Source of the DNA: Planctomycetes bacterium ADurb.Bin069
GTDB lineage: Bacteria; Planctomycetota; UBA8108; UBA8890; UBA8898
Direction: 5' to 3'
Assembly: GCA_002070955.1 (NCBI GenBank)
Contig: MWEK01000024.1
Coordinates: 1-64,000 of the forward strand
Length of the DNA: 64,000 nt
Shown: positions 11,501 through 20,300 of the stretch, piece after piece
How positions within the stretch are numbered: the stretch's first letter is position 1
How the letters are laid out: every line of letters starts with the position of its first letter
The notes under the pieces: model-generated
What the model was told of the DNA's origin: nothing
What the model saw: the letters and a program-made list of their open reading frames with translations, nothing else
The model's database searches: none
Translations under genes and position numbers: made by a program

Positions 11501-13893
11501 CCGCGCTGCCATTTAGCCCAGTAGCGCACGTGGTACACCCGGGCGGTCAGGGCGGGATTGGTCACGTTGTACTCGAAGTTGTTCGCCCAGTTGTCGCCCC
11601 GGCCGCCGGCGGCCACCAGCAAGCTCCGCCGCCCCTCGTGGGCATCGTCGTCGACGACGCGGGTCTTTTCGTGCGTGCCGGGCCACACGCGCCACGGAGC
11701 CGCGCCGCTCTCGAAGCCGGGATTCGCGATGCGGTTGGCCCCGGTCTCGCTCTCGCCGATGAAGACGTCGTCCAGCAGCATCTCGCCGCGGTGAGTCAGG
11801 AAGAACTGCAGTTCGGACTCGACGCCGGGATGGCGTCCCGAGAACTTCACTTCCGTCCACGCGGCCTTGGCGCGGTCGTCGCTGGCGGCCCAGGCCGAGC
11901 CCAGCGCGTTGTCCTGATTCGGATCGACAAGCTCCAGGCTGGCCCCGCCGCCGTCGGCCCAACGCGGCCACGCGCCGCCGTCGCAGTACGCCACTTCATT
12001 GACGGTGTTCCGCCGCTGGTCCTTCAGGCGGATGAGCTCGCCGCTGTTGGAAAGCCGCCCCTGGTACGGCCCCACGACCTGGTCCCCGAGCCCGTAGACT
12101 CCCTTGAGCAGCGCGGGGTTGCGCGCGACGACGATGTAGCCCCGCGGTTCGAGAAGCGCGCCCTCCTCGAAGGTATAGGCGATGCCCTTGGTGAAGCGCC
12201 ACCCCGACAGATCGATCACGCGGTCGGAGTTGTTGTAAAGCTCCAGGTACTCCCGTTCTTCCGGTCCTTCCGCCGGCGCGGGGTCGTGCGGGTTCGGCGT
12301 GTGGAAGGGGTGGTACATGATCTCGTTGATCACCACCGCGCGCTCGATCGCCGCCCGGTTGGGCGCGCCCTTCGTCGGCTCGTCGCTGTTGAACCAGCCC
12401 CCTCGGCCGTCCGGGACGCGCGCCTGGCAAAAACCGAAGGGCACGTCCTCCTCGAAGGCGCGCGCATCGACCACGCGGTCCAGCGCGGGGTTGCTCAGGT
12501 ACAGCGTGAGCGGGATCGGCGTGCCGCTCCCGCCCGCCTCCAAGGCGAGATCGAAGCCGAGTTCCTCGCTGGTGTACGCCAGGAACCCGCCGGCGGCCAG
12601 CACCGTCCCCGCCGGAATCCTAAACGCCCCCAGGTTGCCGGCATCGCGCGCGAGGCAGTACCCTCCCAGCGCCACGGGCGCGGGCGTCGCGTTGTAGAGC
12701 TCGACCCAGAGGGGCGGGGCGCCGTGATAATAGCACTCGTTGAAGACGACTCCGTCCGCCGGGTCCGAAGGCTCGACCCGCCGGCCGGCCAGCAGGAACG
12801 GATGCAGCATGAAGTCCGCGTCGGTGATGCTGCGGTTGAAGCCCTGAACACAGAGGACGTTTTCGCCGGCGACAAGGAGCGGAATCGCATCGGTGAGCGT
12901 GACCGTCTCGGCCGTAAACGCGCTGTGGCTGCTCATCGCCACGGCGTCGAAGAGGGGCGGCTCCGCAGTCACGCGGTCGCGCCCGACCTCGCGGCCGTTC
13001 AGGTAGGCGACGAAGCCGTCGTCGTACCGGATCTTCAGGAGCAGCCGGTCGATTCCGTCGAGGGACGCCAGCGTGAATCGCGCTCGGATGTACAGGGACG
13101 TGTAGCCTTCCGGATTCGATCCGGTCCGCCGCATGTCGGCCAACAGCGTCGCCGGCGCCGGAGTCGCCGTCGCGGGGTACCCGAAGCCCGCCGGCCCTTC
13201 CTCCCAATCGCCGTCATCGAACCGGGGCTGCCGCCAAGCCTCGATGGGCTCGGAGGCCTCGGCGAGGCCGCGCTTGAATTTCCAGACCGCGCCCTCGGGC
13301 ACGAGCGCCGTGTCCTCGAAGCTGGTCGTGAACACGTTCGGCCGGCCGGGCGTCCCGCCCCGCAGCGGGCTGCGGGACCAGTTCGCGCCGTCCTCGGGAT
13401 CGAGCTCGATGCTGCGCAGGCACAGGCTGTGACCGGTCCCCGAGCACCCCGACGGCCACTGGCCGCGATCGTTGTAGCTCACGGTGCAGACGGTGGGACC
13501 GTGGGCGATTACGGTGCCGTCCTCCGCGTACTTCCCCGAATCGTTCGACAGCGTGATTCGTTCCCCGCCGTTGTCCAGGGCGCCGCTTTCGAAGGGCCCG
13601 TAGGGGACGAAGCCGTACACGCTCTCGAAGGCCGCGGGATCCTTCGCGACCACGACGGCGCCCCAGCCATCGATCCAGGCGCCAGGGGGAAACTCGAACC
13701 GAAAGCCTTCCGTGAAGCGATACCCCGAGATGTCCCGCGGCGTGCGGGTGCAGTTCGTGATTTCGACGTACTCGATATCGGGACCGTCCTCGGGCGGGTG
13801 ATACATGATCTCGCTGATGACGAGTCCCTGACCGCCGGCCGTCGCCGCAAGCGCGGCCATCAGTAACGAGGCCCGGCGAACCGCTTGCTTCAT
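8572..13893 (-). CDS. secreted lamin-tail / CotH-kinase / IPT-TIG / dockerin protein
   Basis: 1773 aa. Signal peptide MKQAVRRASLLMAALAATAG. Lamin-tail domains begin at about residue 24 (LVISEIMYHPPEDG), about 390 (FNECYYHGAPPLWVELYN) and about 530 (VVINEIMYHP, then YLELYNNSDRVIDLSGW). An Ig-like module follows near 860-950. A CotH-family domain spans about 960-1270: GLRYRGSP, DWDTIGYNRGKNAY and PWDSDLTFE near residue 1236 match the metal/ATP-binding signatures of this atypical kinase family. Three IPT/TIG repeats (for example ISPESGDVGGGQLVEIAGRN) run from about 1415 to 1670. Two dockerin calcium loops (RGDVNEDGVVNVSDAARI, DVDDDGAISVEDAVRLL) and the tail close it. CotH proteins phosphorylate spore-coat proteins in Bacillus; a surface role here is inference. 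The chosen ATG places the signal peptide at the N-terminus. Confidence 0.9.
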   Translation of the reverse strand: MKQAVRRASLLMAALAATAGGQGLVISEIMYHPPEDGPDIEYVEITNCTRTPRDISGYRFTEGFRFEFPPGAWIDGWGAVVVAKDPAAFESVYGFVPYGPFESGALDNGGERITLSNDSGKYAEDGTVIAHGPTVCTVSYNDRGQWPSGCSGTGHSLCLRSIELDPEDGANWSRSPLRGGTPGRPNVFTTSFEDTALVPEGAVWKFKRGLAEASEPIEAWRQPRFDDGDWEEGPAGFGYPATATPAPATLLADMRRTGSNPEGYTSLYIRARFTLASLDGIDRLLLKIRYDDGFVAYLNGREVGRDRVTAEPPLFDAVAMSSHSAFTAETVTLTDAIPLLVAGENVLCVQGFNRSITDADFMLHPFLLAGRRVEPSDPADGVVFNECYYHGAPPLWVELYNATPAPVALGGYCLARDAGNLGAFRIPAGTVLAAGGFLAYTSEELGFDLALEAGGSGTPIPLTLYLSNPALDRVVDARAFEEDVPFGFCQARVPDGRGGWFNSDEPTKGAPNRAAIERAVVINEIMYHPFHTPNPHDPAPAEGPEEREYLELYNNSDRVIDLSGWRFTKGIAYTFEEGALLEPRGYIVVARNPALLKGVYGLGDQVVGPYQGRLSNSGELIRLKDQRRNTVNEVAYCDGGAWPRWADGGGASLELVDPNQDNALGSAWAASDDRAKAAWTEVKFSGRHPGVESELQFFLTHRGEMLLDDVFIGESETGANRIANPGFESGAAPWRVWPGTHEKTRVVDDDAHEGRRSLLVAAGGRGDNWANNFEYNVTNPALTARVYHVRYWAKWQRGCNQFQVRSVAAAFNPANNLVYTAAIPVPENLGTPGARNSTAADNQGPVIGRVAQAPAVPRAGQSVTVTCQASDSGGIAKVELTYHPDTSPGAAQTLAMADDGASGDGAAGDGVWGAVIPAHALNTVVAFWITATDAQGAVTTFPPEGRSAPYVYQTLAAQATEVPVYRFIMRAADRANLSSRLPMSNSLVPMSFAYNDNTIYHNAGLRYRGSPWIRPGNRGSGYRVRFNRDAKLHGRISELNLDRQHTEASKMRDRTAQYLFRWLGRTARGTTLPYSDMQFVRVFDGSAHLDVYEYVQQVDQRYLEFWYGEDKHGTLYKIDDWFEALNDGNPAMYGGGTATFAYRGENKEPYRWYFKLRTNEQWDPYDQLIALTRFVQTTSMANLPAELPRWVDVEQWLGTLAVRLYIGDWDTIGYNRGKNAYAYLPVEDPRWHLLPWDSDLTFEANQTSAPLFVTGAFPAMSKMFNNAPAQRRMYQYYQDLVAGPAGAAAVLDFHVKTYSTFSNESLPRPADASSIRSFMAARNQIVTNQIPKTVFRIRAPASPYLTNKENLVVEMDVPPAARRILLDGERIDQAVQWTSPVRCRYALTLLPGTTTLTFTAQDAEDAEIGRAELAVTYSTNPPPQIAALSPAEGPDEGGTAVTVSGADFIEGAKVYIDGIECPETTFVDAATLTVVTPAASERGTRDVGVRVVNPDGWFATLAMGFKYVAYWPHVVSVLPDSAPVGVEIDAAVFGERFQEGVRIFFGERESPAVVYGDALTLTVRVPAGEDGGAVDVRALNPDGRSSILPAGFRYVVPEPEVTRISPESGDVGGGQLVEIAGRNFQGPASEIAVLFGVQAAEVREATMTRIVVVAPPAVSAGTVTVIVTDGGGRVVAVPGGYVYTHGDAPVFVRGDVNEDGVVNVSDAARILRYLFHHHGVPCEDAADVDDDGAISVEDAVRLLAYLFAGGAPPPPPFPARGEDPTPDNLGCRE

Positions 13894-14099
13894 TTCCAAA
13901 ATCCCGGCCGGCAGCCCCGCGCACACGGGTCTGCCGGTGCTTGCCGTCGCTGGCGCGGGTGAATGCGCGCCGGACTGCGGAGTCGGCCTGCACCGCCGCC
14001 CTCTTCGTCCACCCCTATGGTAAGGCGAACGGGCCGCTCTCGCAATCGACGTCCGCGCGCATCGCGACCGCGGGGCCTTTACCCGAGGGGAAAAATGGC

Positions 14100-14170
14100 G
14101 GGCCGGTTAAAGTAAAGGTTGTTTGGGTCGAAAGGGTAGGGTTGGAGTTGGATGAGTTGTTAACCGGCCC
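14100..14170. repeat. 11-bp perfect inverted repeat around a G-rich loop
   Basis: GGGCCGGTTAA (14100-14110) and TTAACCGGCCC (14160-14170) are exact inverted copies 49 bases apart. The loop is purine-rich with G tracts (GGGTCG, AAGGGTAGGGTTGG). It lies in the 571-base gap 13894-14464, in a stretch clearly less GC-rich than its surroundings. It may be an operator pair, a structured leader or a stem-loop; which cannot be told from sequence. Confidence 0.55.
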
Positions 14171-14224
14171 AAGACCCTATCTTTACACCTCACGGGCGGA
14201 TTTGCAAGCACAAAACTAGTTAAC

Positions 14225-14253
14225 TTGGATAAATTCACCTAAGTCGTTACAAA
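14225..14253 (+). promoter_or_regulatory. possible distal promoter of HNH gene
   Basis: TTGGAT (14225-14230), 17-base spacer, TACAAA (14248-14253), in a locally AT-richer patch. This is a weaker match than the proximal promoter at 14413. The rest of the 13894-14464 gap holds no convincing reading frame. Confidence 0.25.
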
Positions 14254-14412
14254 GACAGAGCTTGAGTTGCGTTGAACGTTTCGCTGCGCCGGCGCGGGTT
14301 TTCCCCGAAGTCCTTCGGCGCGGCGGAGAACCTGGGTTTCGCGGCGCCGGCAGCGTGCCAAACCGGGCCCGTCCGGGATCCCGACGACCGCCTCGGCAAT
14401 CCCTGACGCATA

Positions 14413-14441
14413 TTGCGTACCCGAACTCCCTCGGTGATAAT
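14413..14441 (+). promoter_or_regulatory. promoter of HNH gene with overlapping palindrome
   Basis: TTGCGT (14413-14418), 17-base spacer, GATAAT (14436-14441), 23 bases before the ATG. The -35 hexamer is the right half of ACGCA-TAT-TGCGT (14406-14418), a dyad that could be a repressor site. Confidence 0.45.
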
Positions 14442-14464
14442 GGTTGCACGCAGAGTTAGAGCCA

Positions 14465-15082
14465 ATGAACGCGGCGATGCCCGTGTACGCAGTATTGACC
14501 CAGCCCACGCTGGTCCTGAATCGCCACTGGACGCCTATCAGGATCTGCACGGTGAAGAAAGCGCTCGGCCTTCTGGCCAAAGGCGCGGCTCACGTCATCG
14601 TGCCGGACACGTACGAGAGCTACGACTTCCAATCCTGGGCCGACCTGCGGGCGACTGCGGATGAGCCCCACATTCGCACCGTGTCCCTGCGAATCAAGGT
14701 CCCCGAAATGATCCGCCTGCGGTTCTGCGATCACGCCGGCACCCCGCGAGTCGTCTTCTCACGGCGTAATCTCTTCCGCCGCGATCGCAACACCTGCCAA
14801 TACTGCGGAAGGCGCCTGCCCAGCGAGGCCCTGAGCATCGACCACGTCGTGCCCCGCGCCCTCGGCGGCAGGAGCACGTGGACGAACTGCGTCGTCGCCT
14901 GCCATGCCTGCAACGTCCGTAAGGGCAACAAGCTGCCTGCCGACGCGGCCATGAAACTCCTCAAGCCGCCGCGGGAGCCGCGCTGGCGCCCGACCGTCCT
15001 CGTCGCGCTCCCCGTCCAGCGCCGCGAGAGCTGGGATCACTTCATCAGCGATGCCTACTGGAACGTCGAGCTGGAGGAGTGA
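14465..15082 (+). CDS. HNH endonuclease family protein
   Basis: 205 aa. The C-terminal half is an HNH module of the zinc-finger type: C111-x2-C114, then D126-H127 (SIDHVVPRALGG), N141, and C146-x2-C149-N150 followed by VRKGN. The N-terminal 100 residues (TLVLNRHWTPIRICTVKKAL) match the conserved leader of the stand-alone HNH proteins common in Planctomycetota, Myxococcota and Bacteroidota, whose role is not established. It is a single gene with its own promoter and no neighbouring methylase or phage gene, so a restriction or mobile-element role is not indicated. The preceding ribosome site is weak; the ATG was chosen because the family N-terminus begins shortly after it. Confidence 0.88.
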   Translation: MNAAMPVYAVLTQPTLVLNRHWTPIRICTVKKALGLLAKGAAHVIVPDTYESYDFQSWADLRATADEPHIRTVSLRIKVPEMIRLRFCDHAGTPRVVFSRRNLFRRDRNTCQYCGRRLPSEALSIDHVVPRALGGRSTWTNCVVACHACNVRKGNKLPADAAMKLLKPPREPRWRPTVLVALPVQRRESWDHFISDAYWNVELEE

Positions 15083-15281
15083 CGATCCGGCGCGCGGCGC
15101 CCGCCGCAGATTATTAATTGTCACTCACGGCCTCCAACCTAACATCCCGGCCAAGAACCACTTAGGCCGGATCCGGAGCGCTGTTTCACTGGGGGGGTAT
15201 CGGTGCCGCGATTCTCTCGTTACAATCGGCGCCATCGTCGCCGGTCGCGGATGTTTTCGAACCCGGGCTTCGAGGACATGT

Positions 15282-15509
15282 ATGCAGCCTGAGCACCCGC
15301 CGAGCACGTACAGTCTGCGAGACTTCATCCGCACCGAGTGCGGCGAACAAGTCACGGGGATGCCCGTCGGGATGCTGATCCGAGAATGCTACCGGGAACT
15401 GCTTCTACAAGCCCGCGCCCCGGCGCCGGAACGGCTGTCGCCGAATCTCATCCAGCAGCGCCTGCGGGAGATCGCCCACGACTTCATGCGCACGGGGCGA
15501 GACGCGTAG
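15282..15509 (+). CDS. small hypothetical protein
   Basis: 75 aa, not recognised. GAGGA ends five bases before the ATG, and TACAAT at 15221-15226 could be its -10. The sequence is acidic/basic and predicted helical (TYSLRDFIRTECGEQ, then LIRECYRELLLQARAP) with no membrane segment. It lies alone between the HNH gene and the dockerin gene. The gap on its right (15510-15770) shows only the promoter of the next gene. Support is the ribosome site and the sensible composition only; it could still be non-coding. Confidence 0.5.
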   Translation: MQPEHPPSTYSLRDFIRTECGEQVTGMPVGMLIRECYRELLLQARAPAPERLSPNLIQQRLREIAHDFMRTGRDA

Positions 15510-15692
15510 GGCCGACCCGCGTCCCGTCTCCTCCGCTCGAATTCTCCCCATGCTCCCGCCGCATGACCCCCTCTTTTCCGGGTCGTACTCAGGCGTTACA
15601 ATGCCATCGGTGTCCCTCCGGCGGGGCGCTGGCGCCGGGAATCGACGGCGAGGGAGCCAAGACAGGTTCTTCAGGAACGCGCGACGAACCTG

Positions 15693-15698
15693 TATAAT
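15693..15698 (+). promoter_or_regulatory. perfect -10 box TATAAT
   Basis: TATAAT 73 bases before the ATG at 15771. The hexamer 17 bases upstream is TTCAGG, a poor -35. Confidence 0.45.
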
Positions 15699-15770
15699 TG
15701 ATCGCGGATCTGAACGACGGTGGTCAAGACACACTCTTCGGACAAACACTCGAGAGCAAGGAGCGGAGCA

Positions 15771-17255
15771 ATGAGACATCATGCGTTCGTGCTGGCGGTT
15801 GCCGTGTGTGCGGCGTGCTGCGTGCATGCCGCCGACAGCGACTTCGGTTTGTCGGTCGTGCCCGCGTCCGCGAGCATCTTCGGTCCCGCAAACGATACGG
15901 CCTCGGGCAGCGTGGACCTCTCCGTCCGGATGGAAACGAAGGTCGCCCAGGTCCAGGGCTGGTCCTTCGGCCTCAAGCTCGCGCCGAGCGCGGGCTTCAC
16001 CATGAACATCACCGCGCTGAAAGTGGCCGAAGACACCATGACGTGCAACAACGGCAGGTCCCCCGGATTCGCCGACACCGGATGCTTCGCGGCCGGCAAT
16101 CTCTCCAGCGCGGCCGTAAAGGCCGGCCCCTCCGGAATCGCGAACATCACCTTTCCGGACTGCGTCGCCGTCACGCAAGGCGTCGTCGTCGACATGATGC
16201 AGATCTTCTCCCTTCCGGCCGTGACCGACTTCGGGCTGATCGAGTTCACGGTCAGCGTGTCGGGCCACGTCGGCACCGCCGCGACCGAGGCCGGCCGCGT
16301 GGTGTTCACTGAGACGGTGGGTTCTCCCCCAACGACGAACGTAATCGTGCTGAACGGCGACAGCTACACGCCCGCCGTCCAGGCTCCGGCCGTGATTACG
16401 GCCGTGCCGCGTTCTTGCGTGGGGGCGTCCCCTTTCACGATCAACGTCGATGATGCCGAGGGCTTCGGCCAAGTCGGCACCCATGTCAGGCTCAACTTCA
16501 ACGCCGATGGGACGGTGTCCGGACGCATTCAGGGGTGGTCTTACGGCATCTGCGCCCTTGACACCGACAAGATAGCGATCGTTTCGGCCGTGTCCGACGG
16601 CACCGACACCGCAGGAGCCAAGAACGGGGCGAAACCCGATTTCGAGGCGATTTCGCTCTACAAGGATGCCGGCGGTTTCACCCACGGCGTGGTGATCGAC
16701 ATGATGGCGGCCGTCACCGTGCCGCCCGTCACGGATTGGACCGATATGGCGGTGACGTTCGAGCTTCTCACGACCACGCCCGGGGACACGGTCGTGGTCG
16801 CGCCTTGCAACGAGACCCTCGGCATGCCCCCTGTCGCCAACGTCATGGTCATCAATGGCGATAGCTACGCGGCTTCCCAGTACGAACTTCCCAGCCAGGA
16901 GTGCTGCGAGGGCGTCGTGTGCAGCCACCTGGGCGTCATCACCGTCAAGATCAAGGATGACACCAAGAGTTTTCTGCCCGGCAACGCGAACGGCGACAAC
17001 CGCCTCGACATCGCCGACGGCATCTTCGTCCTGAGCTACCTCTACCGCAGCGGGCGCGTGCCGCCGTGCTTGGCCGCCGCGGACTTCAACAACGACGGCG
17101 TCATCGATCTCACCGACGCGATCGCGTTGGTTTACTACCAGCTCCAGCCCAACCTGCCGGGGATGCCGGGCGGCGGCTGGCCGGCGCCGGCGCTCGGGAT
17201 CGTGTGCGGAAAGCACAAGGTCGATCTGGAGTGCGCCGTCGAGCAGTGCAACTAG
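15771..17255 (+). CDS. secreted dockerin protein with duplicated cohesin-like domain
   Basis: 494 aa. AAGGAG ribosome site and signal peptide MRHHAFVLAVAVCAACCVHA. Two copies of one beta-domain follow. Copy 1 runs about 60-200 (VQGWSFGLKL, TQGVVVDMM, GSPPTTNVIVLNGDSY). Copy 2 runs about 250-365 (IQGWSYGICA, THGVVIDMM, GMPPVANVMVINGDSY). The C-terminus has two dockerin calcium loops (NANGDNRLDIADGIFVLSYL, DFNNDGVIDLTDAIALVYY) and a Cys-containing tail. The beta-domain resembles cohesin-like carbohydrate-adhesion modules of planctomycete surface proteins, but I cannot place it firmly. Probably exported and displayed on or outside the cell. Its transcript ends at the strong hairpin at 17285-17324. 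Confidence 0.87.
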   Translation: MRHHAFVLAVAVCAACCVHAADSDFGLSVVPASASIFGPANDTASGSVDLSVRMETKVAQVQGWSFGLKLAPSAGFTMNITALKVAEDTMTCNNGRSPGFADTGCFAAGNLSSAAVKAGPSGIANITFPDCVAVTQGVVVDMMQIFSLPAVTDFGLIEFTVSVSGHVGTAATEAGRVVFTETVGSPPTTNVIVLNGDSYTPAVQAPAVITAVPRSCVGASPFTINVDDAEGFGQVGTHVRLNFNADGTVSGRIQGWSYGICALDTDKIAIVSAVSDGTDTAGAKNGAKPDFEAISLYKDAGGFTHGVVIDMMAAVTVPPVTDWTDMAVTFELLTTTPGDTVVVAPCNETLGMPPVANVMVINGDSYAASQYELPSQECCEGVVCSHLGVITVKIKDDTKSFLPGNANGDNRLDIADGIFVLSYLYRSGRVPPCLAAADFNNDGVIDLTDAIALVYYQLQPNLPGMPGGGWPAPALGIVCGKHKVDLECAVEQCN

Positions 17256-17284
17256 ACCCTCGGTCGGACGGCCCTTGACGCCCG

Positions 17285-17324
17285 GCGGAAAGAGGCGCGG
17301 CGGCTTCGCCGCGCCTCTTTCCGC
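17285..17324. terminator. strong 18-bp hairpin terminator
   Basis: GCGGAAAGAGGCGCGGCG (17285-17302) pairs perfectly with 17307-17324 across a GCTT loop, 30 bases after the stop of the dockerin gene. No T-tract follows. Confidence 0.65.
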
Positions 17325-17386
17325 GCTCTCCGGAGCGGCCGTTCGTCTGCTTGACGCCGGACGGGCGCCGTCCTACCATCCGCACC

Positions 17387-20300
17387 ATGCGAAGGATCCA
17401 CGCTTTGCCGTGTCTTCTTCTGTGGGCCTGCGCGGACATGCCCGATCCGAGTCCCGCGCCCCCCGCACCCGCGCGCGAGGAAACAAGACCCGCCCTCGCC
17501 GGCGATCGCCCGCCCGCACCCGATCTCCTGGAACCGGCACGCTCCGTCCCCCAGGCCGTTCATCAACTCGCCAGAGGCATCACGCCTTACGCCGCCGCTC
17601 AGGTTCGAATCGCCGCGCGGACCGCACCGGCGCTCCTCCCCTCTTCCGGCGAAGCGCTGAGCGCCGCCGGCCCCATGTTCGCCCGGGGCGGCAAACCGGT
17701 GCCGCCCTTTTGCATGCTCAACGCCTCGGCGGACACGGCCGCCCTCCTCGGCGCGGACTTCATGATCCTGTCCTGCCCGCACGCGGGCGCACGCCCCACG
17801 ATCACCGTCGCAGGCCGCGAAGAGACCGCCATCGCGTATTCGGATGCGGCGTGGGCCGCGTACCGCGCCGCCGGCGCCGCCAGGGCAGGCTTGGCCGTCG
17901 CGCTCGCCTTCGAGGGACCGCTCGGCGACATGGAGGCCTTCGAAAGGCTGCTGCCGGACATCGCGGCGCCTGACGCGAGCCTGCCCTTCTCGCCGCTCCA
18001 CCCCTTCGGCGCGCGGCTCTACGCGGAGTACCTCAAGACCTATCTGGAGGCCTCGCGGGAAGCGCAGATCTTTCTGGTGCAGCCCGCGGGCCCGCTCGCG
18101 CCCCTCGGCAACGACCTCGAGACGTGGAAGGCCTTCCGCCGCGACGCCGAGCGCAAGTACGCCGGCATCGACCGAGCGAACGCCGCCTGGGGCACGCGTT
18201 TCGAAGGTTTCTGGGAAATCCTCCCGCCGCGCGGGGTGCGCGAAGCGCCGGACGCCGGCGCCGCGGGCGCGGCGCTCGATCCGCTCCGCGGAGACTGGCT
18301 CGACTACCTTTGGGAAAGCCGCCGCGACCTTGCCCTCGCGCTCTCCGCCCTGGTGCGCGATGTGGCCGGCGCCCCCGAGCCGTTCGTCGCCGTGCGCAGC
18401 GCCGACCCGCTGGCCCTGCATCACGCGGCGCAGGCCGTGGATGCCGCCGTCTGCGACGTGCCGCTGCGCTTCCTCCCCGAGCCCATGCCGCTCACCGATC
18501 CGACGCCGCTTTACCTGGCGGAGCTGGCGCGGTCGGCCGGCAAGCCCATCGTCGACATCGGCGGCTACACGACACCCCCTGAAACCCCGCCATGGCAGGA
18601 GATGGCCCTTCTGCGGCACTTCATCTGGCGGCGCTTCTGGCACGGAGCTTCGGCGCTCGGGTTGCCCCCGGCGGGCCGCGTGCTCGCCGCCGCGCCGCGC
18701 TTCATGGCCGAGGCGCGCGCGGTCTTCCCGATCCTCGCCGCACGCGGCGAGGAGGCGGCGCCGATCGTCCTGCTCCACCCGACCGAGACGCTGCGTCCTC
18801 TCTCGGCGGACCGCCGATCCGAGGCTCTCGCCCACATCGTCGCGTGGTGGCAGGCAGTCGCCGCGGGCGGCGTGAACGTCGCCGTCGTGCCCTCCGACAA
18901 GCTCAGGCTCCAAGACTTGCAGCGCGCCCGCGCCGTCCTGTGTCCCCTCGCCTTGGTGGTCAACGACGGCACGTTCGCGCTTATCGAACAGTTCGTCCGG
19001 GACGGCGGGGTGGTCGTCACCGAATGGGGCGCCTTCGCGAAGAGAGACAATGCCGGCCGCGGTCGAGAAACACGGCGGTTCCTCGGCCTGCAGATGGTCA
19101 TGGCGGCGTCCCTTCCGCCGTCCGCCCGGCTCTCCACCGGCGAGGAAATCGACATCGCGCCCCGGCCGCTCGACGGCGCGCGCGGGGCCAGCGTCGAGCT
19201 GCTGCTCGCCGAGCCGTATGGTCCGCGCGCCGGCAGCCTGCCCGTGGGCGCCGTCAACAGGTGCGGCCAGGGATACGTGTACACCCTGTTGGTCTCGCTG
19301 CCGGAGCGAACGCGCGCGGCGCTCCTGCGCGCGATCGCGGCGGACCACGGGATCGGCCCCGACCTCGCCGTCACGACCGCGGGCGGCCAGGAGGCCGATC
19401 GCGTCGAGGCCGGACTACGTTCGGCCGGCGGCAAGCGCATCGCGGTGCTCTTCAACCTCGGCCCTCCGCGACGCTTCGTGCTCGCGTTCGCCTTGCCCGT
19501 CGACGGCGCGCTCTCGCTGCGCGACACCCTCTCGGGCGGCTTGCTCCACGGGCCCTCGGGGGCGCCGCTTTGGAGCGACGCCGAGCTGCGCCAGGGTCTT
19601 CAGGTGTTCCTGGATCGCGGCGAGATGGCGGCGGTGATCATCGAGCGGGCCGACGATCCGGCGCCCCTGGTCTTCCCCGGTATCGCCCTGAGGCGCCGCG
19701 AGATGCTCGCGTGCCTCGAGCGCGACGCGGCCGTCGGGCCGCGGGTCCTCGCGATCGACCAGCCGCCCGATCCCTTTTCCCATGCCACGGCGCGCGCGGT
19801 GCTCGCGCGGGCCGGTTTCCGATCCGCGGCGCTGCGCGACGCCGAAGACCTCAGGAACTCGGCCGTCGCGTGGGTGGACCACCGCACGCCGCGCATCAAC
19901 GCGCGCGAGCTCCTCCATTTCGTCGCGCGCGGCGGAGGGTTGCTGATCGAGGCCGCTCCGCCGCCCGGCGAGGAAGCTTCGCCGCTCATCAAGGACCTGC
20001 TGTCGGCGCTCAGGTGCGAGACGGGACCGCGCGTCACCGCCAATGTGAGCGCGGCCTCCGGTCGCCCCCTGCCCGTCGTCCCCCTGGGAATCGCGCGCCA
20101 TGAAGCGACCGCCGGCGTCGGCACGGTGGTGCTGCCCTACGCCTGCGCGCTGCAGGCCTATCCCAAGAACGCGCTGATTCTGGTGCACGGCAACGAGGAG
20201 GTGACGCCGGTCGGCGTTCCCATCGTTGCGGCATTCCCTCACGAGGCCGGACGGGTGGTCATCGTGGGCGGCTGCGGCTGGGCGACCCCGCTGGCGCTCG

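Noticed and set aside
9355..13866. 1503-codon plus-strand open frame
   Set aside because: It is antisense to the lamin-tail/CotH gene, is Arg/Pro/Gly-rich with no domain, and arises from GC-rich third positions of the real gene.
14444..14464. TTG start at 14444 for the HNH gene
   Set aside because: It would lie directly after the -10 box; ATG 14465 fits the family N-terminus.
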